Part shown: positions 33,714 to 47,936 of the stretch, piece after piece | Layout: every line of letters starts with the position of its first letter | Numbering within the stretch: the first letter of the stretch is position 1 | Assembly: GCF_949987515.2 (NCBI RefSeq) | Contig: NW_027192651.1 | Span: 3,968,001 to 4,032,000 of the forward strand | Source: Delphinus delphis | Lineage: Eukaryota > Chordata > Mammalia > Artiodactyla > Delphinidae | Direction: 5' to 3' | Length of the DNA stretch: 64,000 bases | Translations under genes and position numbers: made by a program | The notes under the pieces: model-generated | What the model saw: only the letters and a program-made list of their open reading frames with translations | The model's database searches: none | What the model was told of the DNA's origin: nothing

Positions 33714-35288
33714 AATGCCTAAGAATGTACCTGACTAGTAAGTATCTTAAAACCTATGGATTGCTATGCCTCTAAAAGAGAATAAAGCATGTGTACAGGG
33801 GCATAAACGCAGCAGTGATAGGATTGGAGAGGTTCGGTGAGCAAATGAAGACCCTTTGAAGTCATATTGCATGGTACCCATTCCACGGGTTTCAACTACC
33901 CAGGTTTTAGGTATTCTTCCTCAGCTAAAACATGCATGTGGAACCCAAGTATGATCAACCATGTGAATGGGAGACGTGTTCAAATATGTCTCAGTTTTCG
34001 TACCCTGGTCCTCGGGTGCAACATTCCAGACGCTTTACTAACACTCTCCCCACTTGGAAAGTCAGCGCCTTTAACCTCCTGTTTGGCCCAGTTTGCAATT
34101 TCTGCGGAAGATGAACAGGAATAGCGAGAACCAATGAGAGGCTAGCTGGAGGTGTCTGGACGGGCAAATTTAACTCTCATTTCCCACCAGGAAGAGGAAA
34201 TAACCAAAGGCTCAGTGTGCCGTGCCGGACCAGATTAGGGCCTGAAGCCATCCTGCAGTGTTGCGGCCAGCTCAAAAGAAAGCGAGTTGAAGAAAGGAGC
34301 TCAGGGGCACTGTAATTCACAAACCTGCAGAGTTATAAATGACAGCTATCGTCCAAAAATAGACTGAAGTAAGGCTGCCAAGAGGACTTGAAAGCGGGGC
34401 AGAATTGCAGGAAACCGATTTCAGGAGGTAGACTGGAATTGCATTGAAAGCATAGGAAAAGAGGCAGAACGTCCACAATGATGCACTTGGCCAAAAAGGG
34501 CGTATGCGTTTTTTCCTGAATATATTCAGGAAAAAACGCATACGCCCTTTTTGGCCAACCAAGCAAGCTTGCAAAGGAAATCTGCACTACAATGAAGTCT
34601 CACTTCCCCCCGGTCAAAAGGGCCATCTGAAAAAAGTGTAAAATCCAGAAAGGCAACAGGCCATTGAGAACTGGGAGCCTTGTTATGCTGATGGGCGGGA
34701 TGTAAATTGCCAACAGACACTTGGGAGAAGTGAATGGTGTTTCCTGAAACATCTAAAAAACAAAGCAACAGAGCCTAGGGCACTGCCACTTATGGTCCTA
34801 TAGCTTAGGGAAATTAAAATCAAAAAGACACAGCCACCCCAAAGTTTGGGACGCCTCTGTTTACAAGAACCTCGTTTACAGTACAAGTTCAACATCGCAG
34901 AAAGTGAAAAATGGATAAAGAAGTTGTGGTATTTACTTACAAAGCAATATCACTCAACAATGAAATCTGTGTCATCAGGCCCTTAGCAGCACAATGAGTG
35001 GATTCAGGTATGATGATTCTAACTGAAATAAGTCACACAGAAAAAGAAACATCATAAGATATCAGTAATACACGGAATGTAAACGTGGCTACACAGGAAC
35101 TGAATTACAGAACAGAACAGGGTCTCAAATTTAGAAAACCAACTTATGCTTGCTTAAGGGGAAAGGTGAGTTGGGGTGCTGCATAAAACCAAAGATTGAA
35201 ATGAGCACAGATAAAGTTCCTTAAGCCAAATATGGAATAGACAAGAGCTACTCCTTGCTCAACGAAATGGACTCAACACCCCATATTA
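33714..35288 (+). repeat. Monomer 17
   Basis: Palindrome 34,487-34,558 is perfect. It is nearly identical to monomer 18, sharing GGAAAGTCAG, GTCCTCGGG, a shorter TTCCTCAGC and GGCAACAGGCCATTGAG. Its length is 1,575 bp because of these small deletions. Confidence 0.93.
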
Positions 35289-36863
35289 AATGCCTAAGAA
35301 TGTACCTGACTAGTAAGTATCTTAAAACCTATGGATTGCTATGTCTCCGAAAGAGAATCAAGCATGTGTACAGGGGCATAAACGCAGCAGTGATAGGATT
35401 GGAGAGGTTCGGTGAGCAAATGAAGACCCTTTGAAGTCATATTGCATGGTACCCATTCCACGGGTTTCAACTACCCAGGTTTTAGGTATTCTTCCTCAGC
35501 TAAAACATGCATGTGGAACCCAAGTATGATCAACCATGTGAATGGGAGACGTGTTCAAATATGTCTCAGTTTTCGTACCCTGGTCCTCGGGTGCAACATT
35601 CCAGACGCTTTACTAACACTCTCCCCACTTGGAAAGTCAGCGCCTTTAACCTCCTGTTTGGCCCAGTTTGCAATTTCTGCGGAAGATGAACAGGAATACC
35701 GAGAACCAATGAGAGGCTAGCTGGAGGTGTCTGGACGGGCAAATTTAACTCTCATTTCCCACCAGGAAGAGGAAATAACCAAAGGCTCAGTGTGCCGTGC
35801 CGGACCAGATTAGGGCCTGAAGCCATCCTGCAGTGTTGCGGCCAGCTCAAAAGAAAGCGAGTTGAAGAAAGGAGCTCAGGGGCACTGTAATTCACAAACC
35901 TGCAGAGTTATAAATGACAGCTATCGTCCAAAAATAGACTGAAGTAAGGCTGCCAAGAGGACTTGAAAGCGGGGCAGAATTGCAGGAAACCGATTTCAGG
36001 AGGTAGACTGGAATTGCATTGAAAGCATAGGAAAAGAGGCAGAACGTCCACAATGATGCACTTGGCCAAAAAGGGCGTATGCGTTTTTTCCTGAATATAT
36101 TCAGGAAAAAACGCATACGCCCTTTTTGGCCAACCAAGCAAGCTTGCAAAGGAAATCTGCACTACAATGAAGTCTCACTTCCCCCCGGTCAAAAGGGCCA
36201 TCTGAAAAAAGTGTAAAATCCAGAAAGGCAACAGGCCATTGAGAACTGGGAGCCTTGTTATGCTGATGGGCGGGATGTAAATTGCCAACAGACACTTGGG
36301 AGAAGTGAATGGTGTTTCCTGAAACATCTAAAAAACAAAGCAACAGAGCCTAGGGCACTTCCACTTACGGACCTATAGCTTAGGGAAATTAAAATCAAAA
36401 AGACACAGCCACCCCAAAGTTTGGGACGCCTCTGTTTACAAGAACCTCGTTTACAGTACAAGTTCAACATCGCAGAATGTGAGAAATGGATAAAGAAGTT
36501 GTGGTATTCACTTACAAAGCAATATCACTCAGCAATGAAATCTATGTCATCAGGCCCTTAGCAGCACAATGAGTGGATTCAGGTATGATGATTCTAACTG
36601 AAATAAGTCACACAGAAAAAGAAACATCATAAGATATCAGTAATACACGGAATGGAAACTTGGCTACACAGGAACTGAATTACAGAACAGAACAGGGTCT
36701 CAAATTTAGAAAACCAACTTATGCTTGCTTAAGGGTAAAGGTGAGTTGGGGTGCTGCATAAAACCAGAGATTGAAATGAGCACAGATAAAGTTCCTTAAG
36801 CCAAATATGGAATAGACAAGAGCTACTCCTTGCTCAACGAAATGGACTCAACACCGCATATTA
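35289..36863 (+). repeat. Monomer 18
   Basis: Sister of monomer 17 and also 1,575 bp. Palindrome 36,062-36,133 is perfect. The right quarter diverges slightly (GGACCTATAGC, GCAGAATGTGAGAAATGG). Confidence 0.93.
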
Positions 36864-38442
36864 AACGCCTAAGAATGTACCTGACTAGTAAGTATCTTAA
36901 AACCTATGGATTGCTATGTCTCCGAAGGAGAATCAAGCATCTGTACAGGGGCATAAACGCAGCAGTGATAGGATTGGAGAGGTTCGGTGAGCAAATGAAG
37001 GCCCTTTGAAGTCATATTGCATGGTACCCATTACACGGGTTTCAACTACCCAGGTTTTAGGTATTCTTCCTTCAGCTAAAACATGCATGTGGAACCTAGA
37101 GTATGATCAACCATGTGATCGGGAGACGTGTTCAAATATGTCTCAGTTTTCCTCCCCTGGTACTCGGGTGCAACATTCCAGACGCTTTACTAACACTCTC
37201 CCCACTTGGAGAGTCAGGGCCTTTAACCTCCTGTTTGGCACAGTTTGCAATTTCTGCGGAAGATGAACAGGAATAGCGAGAACCAATGAGAGGCTAGCTG
37301 GAGGTGTCTGGACGGGCAAATTTAACTCTCATTTCCCACCAGGAAGAGGAAATAACCAAAGGCTCAGCGTGCCGTACCGGAACCAGATTAGGGCCTGAAG
37401 CCATCCTGCGGTGTTGCGGCCAGCTCAAAAGAAAGCGAGTTGAAGAAAGGAGCTCAGGGGCACTGTAATTCACAAACCTGCAGAGTTATAAATGACAGCT
37501 ATCGTCCAAAAATATACTGAAGTAAGGCTGCCAAGAGGACTTGAAAGCGGGGCAGAATTGCAGGAAACCGATTTCAGGAGGTAGACTGGAATTGCATTGA
37601 AAGCATAGGAAAAGAGGCAGAACGTCCACAATGATGCACTTGGCCAAAAAGGGCGTATGCGTTTTTTCCTGAATATATTCAGGAAAAAACGCATACGCCC
37701 TTTTTGGCCAACCAAGCAAGCTTGCAAAGGAAATCTGCACTACAATGAAGTCTCACTTCCCCCCGGTCAAAAGGGCCATCTGAAAAAAGTGTAAAATCCA
37801 GAAAGGCAGGACAGGCCATGGAGAACTGGGAGCCTTGTTATGCTGATGGGCAGGATGTAAATTGCCAACAACCACTCAGGAGAAGTGTATGGTGTTTCCT
37901 GAAACATCTAAAAAACAAAGCAACAGAGCCTAGGGCACTTCCACTTATGGTCCTATAGCTTAGGGAAATTAAAATCAAAAAGACACAGCCACCCCAAAGT
38001 TTGGAACGGCTCTGTTTACAAGAACCTCGTTTACAGTACAAGTTCAACATCGCAGAAAGTGAAAAATGGATAAAGAAGTTGTGGTATTTACTTACAAAGC
38101 AATATCACTCAGCAATGAAATCTGTGTCATCAGGCCCTTAGCAGCACAATGAGTGGATTCAGGTATGATGATTCTAACTGAAATAAGTCACACAGAAAAA
38201 GAAACATCATAAGATATCAGTAATACACGGAATGGAACTTGGCTACACAGGAACTGAATTACAGAACAGAACAGGGTCTCAAATTTCGAAAACCAACTTA
38301 TGCTTGCTTAAGGGGAAAGGTGAGTTGGGGTGCTGCATAAAACCAGAGATTGAAATGAGCACAGATAAAGTTCCTTAAGCCAAATATGGAATAGACAAGA
38401 GCTACTCCTTGCTCAACGAAATGGACTCAACACCGCATATTA
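36864..38442 (+). repeat. Monomer 19
   Basis: Palindrome 37,640-37,711 is perfect. The L1 half is of the CAACAACCACTC/GGAACGGCTCTG type. Confidence 0.93.
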
Positions 38443-40021
38443 AACGCCTAAGAATGTACCTGACTAGTAAGTATCTTAAAACCTATGGATTGCTATGTCT
38501 CCGAAAGAGAATCAAGCATGTGTACAGGGGCATAAACGCAGCAGTGATAGGATTGGAGAGGTTCGTGAGCAAATGAAGACCCTTTGAAGTCATATTGCAT
38601 GGTACCCATTCCACAGGTTTCAACTACCCAGGTTTAAGGTATTCTTCCTTCATCTAAAACATGCATGTGGAACGTAGAGTATGATCAACCATGTGATCGG
38701 GAGACGTGTTCAAATATGTCTCAGTTTTCGTACCCTGGTACTCGGGTGCAACATTCCAGACGCTTTACTAACACTCTCCCGACTTGGAGAGTCAGTCCCT
38801 TTAACCACCTGTTTGGCCCAGTTTGCAATTTCTGCGGAAGATGAACAGGAATAGCGAGAACCAATGAAAGACTAGCTGGAGGTGTCTGGATGGGCAAATT
38901 TAACTCTCATTTCCCACCAGGAAGAGGAATTAACCAAAGGCTCAGCGTGCCATGCCGGAACCACATTAGGGCCTGAAGACATCCTGCGGTGTTGCGGCCA
39001 GCTCACAAGAAAGCGAGTTGAAGAAAGGAGCTCAGGGGCACTGTAATTCACAAACCTGCAGAGTTATAAATGACAGCTATCGTCCAAAAATAGACTGAAG
39101 TAAGGCTGCCAAGAGGACTTCAAAGCGGGGCAGAATTGCAGGAAACCGATTTCAGGAGGTAGACAGGAATTGCATTTCAAGCATAGGAAAAGAGGCAGAA
39201 CGTCCACAGTGATGCACTTGGCCAAAAAGGGCGTATGCGTTTTTTCCTGAATATATTCAGGAAAAAACGCATACGCCCTTTTTGGCCAACCAAGCAAGCT
39301 TGCAAAGGAAATCTGCACTACAATGAAGTCTCACTTCCCCCCGGTCAAAAGAGCCATCTGTAAAAAGTGTAAAATCCAGAAAGGCAGGATAGGCCATGGA
39401 GAACTGGGAGCCTTGTTATGCTGATGGGCGGGATGTAAATTGCCAACAGCCACTCCGGAGAAGTGTATGGTGTTTCCTGAAACATCTAAAAAACAAAGCA
39501 ACAGAGCCTAGTGCACTTCCACTTATGGTCCTATAGCTTAGGGAAATTAAAATCAAAAAGACACAGCCACCCCAAAGTTTGGGACGCCTCTGTTTACAAG
39601 AACCTCGTTTACCGTACAAGTTCAATATCACAGAAAGTGAAAAATGGATAAAGAAGTTGTGGTACTCATGTACAAAGCAATATCACTCAGCAATGAAATC
39701 TATGTCACCAGGCCCGTAGCAGCATAATGAGTGGATTCGGGTATGGTGATTCTAACTGAAATAAGTCACACAGAAAAAGAAACATCAAAAAATATCACTA
39801 ATACATGGAATTTAAACTTGGCTACAGAGGAACTGAATTACAAAACAGAACAGGGTCTCAAATTTAGAAAACCAACTTATGCTTGCTTAAGTGGAAAGGT
39901 GAGTTGGGGTGCTGCATAAAACCAGAGACTGAAATGAGCACAGATAAAGTTCCTTAAGCCAAATATGGAATAGACAAGAGCTACTCCTTGCTCAACGAAA
40001 TGGACTCCACACCCCATATTA
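38443..40021 (+). repeat. Monomer 20
   Basis: Palindrome 39,218-39,289 is perfect even though the unique flanks carry more substitutions than usual (GACAGGAATTGCATTTCAAG, CACAGTGATGC). From here to monomer 22 divergence rises toward the array edge. Confidence 0.93.
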
Positions 40022-41602
40022 AACGCCTAAGAATATACCAGACTAGTAAGTATCTTAAAACATATGGAATGCTATGTCTCCAAAAGAGAATCAAGCGTGT
40101 GTACAAGGGTCATAAACGCAGCAGTGATAGGATTGGAGAGATTCGGTGAGCAAATGAAGACCCTTTGAAGTCATATTGCATGGTACCCATTCCACGGGTT
40201 TCAACTACCCAGGTTTTAGGTATTCTTCCTTCAGCTAAAACATGCATGTGGAACCCAGAGTACGATCAACCGTGTGATCGGGAGAGATGTTCAAATATGT
40301 CTCAGTTTTCGTCCCCTGGTACTTCGGTGCAACATTCCAGACGCTTTACTAACACTCTCCCCACTTGGAGAGTCAGTGCCTTTAACCTCCTGTTTGGCCC
40401 AGTTTGCAATTTCTGCGGAAGATGTACAGGAATAGGGAGAACCAATGAGAGACAAGCGGGAAGTGTCTGGATTGGCAAATTTAACTCTAATTTCCCACCA
40501 GGATGAGGAATTAACCAAAGGCTCAGCACGCCGTGCCGGAACCAGATTAGGGCCTGAAGCCATCCTGCGGTGTTGCGGCCAGGTCACAAGAAAGCGAGTT
40601 GAAGAAAGGAGCTCAGGGGCACTGTAATTCACAAACCTGCAGAGTTATAAATGACAGCTATCATCCAAAAATACACTGAAGTAAGGCTGCCAAGAGGACT
40701 TGAAAGCGGGGCAGAATTGCAGGAAACCGATTTCAGGAGGTAGACTGGAATTGCATTGAAAGCATAGGAAAAGAGGCAGAACGTCCACAATGATGCACTT
40801 GGCCAAAAAGGGCGTATGCGTTTTTTCCTGAATATATTCAGGAAAAAACGCATACGCCCTTTTTGGCCAACCAAGCAAGCTTGCAAAGGAAATCTGCACT
40901 ACAATGAAGTCTCACTTCCCCCCGGTCAAAAGGGCCATCTGAAAAAAGTGTAAAATCCAGAAAGGCAGGACAGGCCATGGAGAACTGGGAGCCTTGTTAT
41001 GCTGATGGGCGGGATGTAAATTGCCAACAGCCACTTGGGAGAAGTGTATGGTGTTTCCTGAAACATCTAAAAAACAAAGCAACAGAGCCTAGGGCACTTC
41101 CACTTATGGTCCTATAGCTTAGGGAAATTAAAATCAAAAAGACACAGCCACCCCAAAGTTTGGGACGCCTCTGTTTACAAGAACCTCATTTACCGTACAA
41201 ATTCAATATCACAGAAAGTGAAAAATGGATAAAGAACTTGTGGTACTTACGTACAATGCAATATCACTCAGCAAAAAAATCTATGTCATCAGGCCCGTAG
41301 CAGCATAATGAGTGGATTCAGGTACGATGATTCTACCTGAAATAAGTCACACAGAAAAAGAAACATCAAAAGATATCACTAATACATGGAATGTAAACTT
41401 GGCTACACAGGAACTGAATTAAAGAACAGAACAGGGTCTCAAATTTAGAAAACCAACTTATGCTTGCTTAAGGGGAAAGGTGAGTTGGGGTGCTGCATAA
41501 AACCAGAGATTGAAATGAGCACAGATAAAGTTCCTTAAGCCAAATATGGAATAGACAAGAGCTACTCCTTGCTCAACGAAATGGACTCAACACCGCATAT
41601 TA
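40022..41602 (+). repeat. Monomer 21
   Basis: Palindrome 40,799-40,870 is perfect. It carries many private changes on both sides (for example GATGTACAGGAATAGGG and GAGACAAGCGGGAAG), so it also belongs to the diverging edge. Confidence 0.93.
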
Positions 41603-43169
41603 AACGCCTAAGAATGTACCTGACTAGTAAGTATCTTAAAACCTATGGATTGCTATGTCTCCGAAAGAGAATCAAGCATGTGTACAGCGGCATAAACACA
41701 GCAGTGATAGGATTGGAGAGGTTCGGTGAGCAAATGAAGACCCTTTGAAGTCATATTGCATGGTACCCATTCCACGGGTTTCAACTACCCAGGTTTAAGG
41801 TATTCTTCCTTCAGCTAAAACATGCATGTGGAACCCAGAGTATGATCAACCATGTGATCGGGAGACGTGTTCAAATATGTCTCAGTTTTCATACCCTGGT
41901 ACTCGGGTGCAACATTCCAGACGCTTTACTAACACTCTCCCGACTTGGACAGTCAGTGCCTTTAACCTCCTGTTTGGCCCAGTTTGCAATTTCTGCGGAA
42001 GATGAACAGGAATAGGGAGAACCAATGAGAGACTAGCTGGAGGTGTCTGGACGGGCAAATTTAACTCTCATTTCCCACTAGGAAGAGGAATTAACCAAAG
42101 GCTCAGCGTGCCGTGGCGGAAACAGTTTAGGGCCTGAAGCCATCCTGCGGTGTTGCGGCCAGCTCACAAGAAAGCGAGTTGAAGAAAGGAGCTCAGGGTC
42201 TCTGTAATTCACAAACCTGCAGAGTTATAAATGACAGCTATCGTCCAAAAATAGACTGAAGTAAGGCTGCCAAGAGGACTTGAAAGCGGGGCAGAATTGC
42301 AGGATACCGATTTCAGGAGGTAGACTGGAATTGCATTGAAAGCGTAGGAAAAGAGGCAGAACGTCCACAATGATGCACTTTGCCAAAAGGGCATATGCGT
42401 TTTTTCCTGAATATATTCAGGAAAAAACGCATACGCCCTTTTTGGCCAACCAAGCAAGCTTGCAAAGGAAATCTGCACTACAATGAAGTCTCACTGCCCC
42501 CGGTCAAAAGGGCCATCAGAATAAAGTGTAAAATCCAGAAAGGCAGGACAGGCCATGGAGAACTGGGAGCCTTGTTATGCTGATGGGCGGGATGTAAATT
42601 GCCAACAGACACTCGGGAGAAGTGTATGGTGTTTCCTGAAACATCTAAAAAACAAAGCAACAGAGCCTAGGGCACTTCCACTTATGGTCCTATAGCTTAG
42701 GGAAATTAATATCAAAAAGACACAGCAACCCCAAAATTTGGGACGGCTCTTTTTACAGGAATCTCTTCTATGGCACAAGTTAAATATCCCAGAGAGCAAA
42801 TAATGGATAAAGAAGTTACGGTACTTCTGTACAACAGAATACCACTCAGCAATGAAATCTATGTCACCAGGCCCGTACCAGCATAATGAGTGGATTGAGG
42901 CACGATGATTCTAAGTGAAATAAGTCACACAGAAAAAGAAACATCATAAGGTATCACTAATACACGGAATGTGAACTTGGCTACACATGAACTGAATTAC
43001 AAAACAGAACAGGGTCTCAAGTTTAGAAAACCAACTTATGCCTGCTTAAGGGGGAAGGTGAGTTGGGGTGCTGCATAAAAGCAGAGTTTGAAATTAGCAC
43101 AGATACCGTTCCATAAGCCAAATATGTAATAGACAAGAGCTACCCCTTGCTCAACGAAATGGATTCAAC
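41603..43169 (+). repeat. Monomer 22, decayed array-edge monomer (counterpart of monomer 9)
   Basis: It shares with monomer 9 the broken left arm of the palindrome (42,379-42,449), CAGGATACCG, GGGTCTCTGTAATTC and the whole divergent part from 42,706. It ends at the second L1 copy at 43,170. Confidence 0.92.
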
Positions 43170-43900
43170 AATGAGGTATCACCTCACACCTGGTAGAATA
43201 GGCATCATTGAAAATCTACAAACAAAAAATGCTGGAAAGGGTGTGGAGAAAAGGAACCCTCTTCCACTATTGTTGGGAATATAAATTGATACAGTCATTA
43301 TGGAGAACAATATGGAATTTCTTAAGAAACTAACAATAGAATTACCATATGATACAGCAATCCCAGTACTGGACATATACCCAGACAAAACCATAAATCA
43401 AAAAGAGTCATTCACCGCAATGTTCATTGCATCACTATTTACAATATCGAGGTAATGGAAGCAACCTAAATGCCCACAGACAGACGAATGCATAAAGCTG
43501 TGGTACATATATAAAATGGAATATTACTAAGCCATGAAAAGGAATGAAATTGGGTCATTTGTAGAGACGTCGATGGATCTAGAGACTGTCATACAGAGTG
43601 AAGTAAGTCAGAAAGAGAAAAACAAATCTTGTATATTCATGCATATATGTGGAACCTAGAAAAACTGTACAGATTAACCATTTTGCAAGGCATAAACAGA
43701 GCAACAGATGTAGACAACAAACGTATGGACAACAAGGGGGGAAAGCTGTTGGGGGGGTGGTCGTGGGAGGAGTTGAGAGACTGGGATTGGCATGTATACA
43801 TTTATATGTATAAAATAGATAACCAATAAGAACCTGCTGTATAAAAATATAAAATAAAATTCAAAATTAAAAAGAAGTAAAATTTAAAAAATAAAACAGA
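43170..43900 (+). mobile_element. 5'-truncated L1 3' end, copy 2
   Basis: Duplicate of 14,205-14,935, with a few base differences (for example GTAGACAAC for GTACACAAC and GGTCGTGGG for GGTGGTGGG). Same abrupt start and same A-rich end. Confidence 0.88.
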
Positions 43901-45355
43901 AAAAACAATTATTCCCTGCACATACATGTATTTATATGAATAAATTATTTCCATGCTTATATCTGTAAATACAAAAAAGAGGAATAAAATCTACCTTGAA
44001 CCAAAAACGAAAAAGAGAAAAAAAACACAGAACCCACCAGTTACACAGAGGAAAACCGTATCAGGGCACTTGCTCCAGTTGTAAACAATTCTGAAGTTGG
44101 TCAGTGGTGGGGAATCGTCTCCCATTCAGCCAGCAGCCCCCACGCAACAAGCGTCCTCATTGCAAAGCTGGGGCACCGTGCCGAGGCATCTGTGAGTAAA
44201 CGTGAGCTGAGCCCCAGGCCAGTTGCTGCTGAACTATTCCCACCCGTCCCAGGTAAAACACCTGAATATATACAAGGACTTGAAAGCCTAGAGGAAGGGC
44301 CATAGAGCCACACGAGTGACAGCATGCCGGCCGACTTGGTGCCTGCAGGCCAGCCAGGATGGTCCTGGCCCTGGGTGCTCTTCTGGAAGATTTCCATTTC
44401 CCTGCCTGAGATACCCGTCCTGTCCCTGCCCCCACTGCTTTTTTCCTTCCTCACCTCTGCCCAGGGAGAAATTCCAGCAGCAGGTATGGGTGACACATCC
44501 TCTTCTTTAGCAGGTGGCAGCCTGGCAACTGCTGCAGAAAGTCCAGCAGAGCCCCACTCACACTGGGCCACCCACAAAGCCGTGGCCTCTCACTCCCTCC
44601 CACCAGCCCAGCCCCGAGACTGCTGACAGGGCAGAGAAAATGGCGTCAGGCACGGCTGCAGGGGCTCTTGCTGCCTGGAGTGGTATTTATATTGATCTCA
44701 ACCCAGGCACACCTGGGGAGGGCTGGCCGGCACGGTAAGGCTGCCCAGGTCAGCCAATCATCACCCCTCAGGGGCTCACAGTTGCAGAAAATGGAACTTG
44801 CTGAACCGGCCAGGTCCAAGGAACAGGTGTGGGCTCCTGAGAGTCAGGATAGACAAGGGGCTGCAGCTTTGGCTTGTTTTCTAATCATTTTATCTGGCCC
44901 ATGAGTGGGAGACAACTTCAAGAAAACCCTCTCCTAATGAGAGGAACCCAGGAGTCAGGCAGAGGAGGGGTGGGTGGTGGTTGGAGACAGAGGCCTGGTG
45001 CCCCGGGTGCAGTGGAAGTCTCTGGAAGACCAGGTGGAGGGAGGCCTCACGGAGTGATGCCCAGGGTCACAGACCTGTCGCAGCTGCTGTTTGTTAGTTC
45101 AAGTCCTGCTCTGAGGTGCTCTGTGTCAGCTCTGAGCGACAGGTGAGCTGGGGGTGCTCTGCAATGAGGGCTATGTGCACGGTTCCTGTGTGCCCAGCCC
45201 TGCCACGGTACCTGCAAGGGTAGCTCTGTATCCTGGGAGGGGCCTGACCACGAGAGCCCCGTGGGCTGGGGTGGGGGTGGGGTACCTGCCCAGGTGAGCT
45301 CCATATTCTGGGATTGGTCTGACCACGAGAGCCCCATGGGCTGCTGGGGACCTGG
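43901..45355. other. AT-rich linker and GC-rich segment of unknown origin, copy 2
   Basis: The first ~140 bp are A-rich; the rest is the duplicate of 15,080-16,390, including the ~74-bp two-unit duplication at 45,207-45,353. No coding potential is recognised. Confidence 0.5.
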
Positions 45356-46135
45356 TAAAGGATGTCAGGACAGTCAGTGAAGCCACCGAGGATATACCTC
45401 CAGTTGCTCCTAATTCCTACACCCTGCTGGTCATTCTACCAACCACCAGGACATGGTATTCTGTATTAGTCTTCAATGATGCCTTCTTTTGTATTCCATT
45501 AGTCCCAGAGTCACAAGAAATTTTGGCTTGTGAGTGGCAGGACTCCACATACAACTAAAACAATACTTCCGGGCCGTCTGGCCCCAAGGGTGCAAAAATT
45601 CCCACACCATCTTTGGGGAAAGCTTAGCTAAAGACCTAAAAGTTCTACCTCTGGAAAAGGAAACCCTCCTTCAATATGCAGACGACATTCTGATCACCAG
45701 CCCTACTAAGGAGGCCTCTGAACTACCAAGCCAATAAAGGATAGAAGTTGTCCAAGAAAAAGCTCAAATATCACAGACTGCGGTGACCTGCCTGGGCTTC
45801 ATTCTCACAGAAGGTCAGAGAAGCCCATCCCAGGAAAGGGAAGAAACCATTTTCAGCCTTACCCCTTTCTAAAACTAGAAGACAGCTTAGGGGTTCCTGG
45901 GGAGGCCAGGGTTTGCTGCTTCTGGATCCCTAACTACAGTCTACTAGCTGGGCCTCTATATGAAACACTGAAAGGAAAAGATGATGATCCTTTTGAATAG
46001 AATCCAGAAGTGGCCTTTCAAGAATGGAAAGAGCAGTCAATTCAGACCCTTGCCCTGGAACTCCCTAATTTAGCTAAACCCTTTGACCTTTACATTCCCG
46101 GTGAAAGGTGAATCGCCATTGGAGAATTAGTGCAA
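45356..46135 (+). pseudogene. ERV1-like pol remnant, copy 2
   Basis: Duplicate of 16,391-17,170. The YADD codons are at 45,675-45,686. It has the same stops and frame change as copy 1, plus single-base differences such as AAAAGGAAACC for AAAACGAAACC near 45,656. Confidence 0.82.
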
Positions 46136-46860
46136 AAACTGGGACCACTTGAAATGGAACAATGCAAGAATGCCATCCAGGTAGGATAAACTACGGTCAC
46201 TAAGGGGCTTGGCCCACTGCCACATCTGGCCAAGATACTGGCGGTATCTAAAAACCTGGAAATCAGCAGCCCAAAAGGCCACCTCCCTCCTAAGGGAAAA
46301 GGACCCCACGTGGTGATCCTAACCACCAACCATGCCCTGAAGTTGCAGGGTTCGCTCCGTGGGCACACCGACCTCGAGTGAGGAGGCCCTCCAACTCCAA
46401 CATCCAGAGAGATAACCGGGGGCAACAGGGCACCATGACGACTCGTGTGAACATCACTTGACCTGGAGTTTCTCTCATAAAACAACAAGAGTGTGTCCCA
46501 AAAGAGTAGACTACTGCTTGCAGGACTTACTGCACCCAGAGGGGAGCTAATAATCTTGGCGGGGGAACAGTATACCACACTGTCACCATAGAAAAGCCGA
46601 CAGACACCGTGATGATGGTGGCCAATAAGACCGGCTGGACTCCTGTTTACTTCAAAAGGCTGTTGACTCAGTAGCCATCATGGTCCTTGGTCACCACTGA
46701 CCCTGGACTGTCTGGGAGTTGAGCGGGCAGGGCTCTGACACCTGGTGCTGTTTGTACGTTAATTCAGGGGCCTAACTGAAGAAAGCGCAGACTACTGGTC
46801 AGAGCATCTAGGCTGGCAGAGACGGTCAGCCTAAGGTGGCCGAACAAATGTGGGGCGGGG
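46136..46860 (+). pseudogene. Decayed retroviral 3' region (possible env remains), copy 2
   Basis: Duplicate of 17,171-17,895 with the same breaks. A difference is CTTGGTCACC for CTTGATCACC near 46,690. Confidence 0.45.
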
Positions 46861-47613
46861 TGAAACCGGCCCCCACAGCGTCTCTGCACATCTCTTTCCT
46901 GGACCCTTAAAGGTCATTAGAATCTATAACACTTCCAATGCTGGTGCTCAGGTGGACGAGCAGGGAGGCAGGGGTCCTGGGGACAATCAACGTCACCGGG
47001 AGGCTGCTGGGGAGAAGCTCTGACCCTCGCCCCAGGGTATGAGGGCTCCCAACTCAGCACTCAGCAGTTACAGAAGAAGGGTCTGCACCCTCAGCACTCC
47101 AAGAATGAGGAACGGGACAAAAGGCAGAGGAGGGGTTTGTCCCCAGCAAAGCCCATTAAAAATCCCTGGGAGATAAAAATAGAATCTGGGCAATAAAGTC
47201 AAGTCTAACCTTTTTTATCCTTTGTGCTTTGTCTAATTTCACGTGCTCCTAGGGTCCCGCATGCAGAGGTTCCACACCCGGCACTTCAGACCAGATTTCC
47301 TAGTGCAGAATGGCTGGGTCGACACCTCAGCTCCTGGGGCCCAGTGCAGACTCCACGATATAGAGCCTGAGCTACAGCCAACCCGGCCCTCGAGAGCTCC
47401 GCCGCCTCCCTCCCTCCCACTGACTCTGACAGGATCTCTACACAGCAGCCCAGCCCACAGCCCACGGGGTAGTGCATGCTCTCACCTCTCCATTCTCTGA
47501 TCAAAATATAAAGTTTCCTTTGCTTGTGAACCAAACTCAGTCTCGATCTGTTGGCCCCAATGACACTGGGCAGGGGGACACTTGTTGGGGTCCACTCTGG
47601 AGGATCAGTAACA
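46861..47613 (+). mobile_element. LTR-like segment of the ERV remnant, copy 2
   Basis: Duplicate of 17,896-18,648, with AATAAA at 47,192-47,197 and the same TG...CA ends. Confidence 0.6.
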
Positions 47614-47936
47614 GAAATTGAGACTATTGTAACCTCAATGAACAGATGTGTGAGCCAAACTGTAGTTAACATAGAACAGTGTATAAGGCTCGGGTAAAAT
47701 AAGATGTTTTTAACACTTCCATTTGATATTTCCATCACTTTTTATAAGCAAGTTCAGTGAAAAGGTTTGTCTTATTTGTCAGGTCAATATTAGAGAAACG
47801 AAGTGATTTCTTTCCAAGGATGTACAGCTAATAATCTTGGTTAAACCTTCAATCTTGTTTTAAATGCTTTTCCATTGAAAATGATACCTCTCTTTCAGCT
47901 CCCCCATTTCTGAGAAGTATAAAATCTTATAATTTA
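47614..47936. other. AT-rich sequence, no recognisable feature, copy 2
   Basis: Duplicate of 18,649-18,971. Nothing is recognised. Confidence 0.6.

Larger units (their letters stand above)
22684..43169 (+). repeat. Satellite array 2: hybrid monomer plus twelve short monomers
   Basis: Thirteen palindromes lie here, starting at 23436, 25013, 26593, 28173, 29753, 31331, 32910, 34487, 36062, 37640, 39218, 40799 and 42379. The first belongs to a monomer that is old-type on its left and young-type on its right. The last is the decayed edge monomer, which runs into the second spacer. The array is bounded on both sides by copies of the same spacer, so this is one complete block of the ~29-kb higher-order unit. 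Confidence 0.95.
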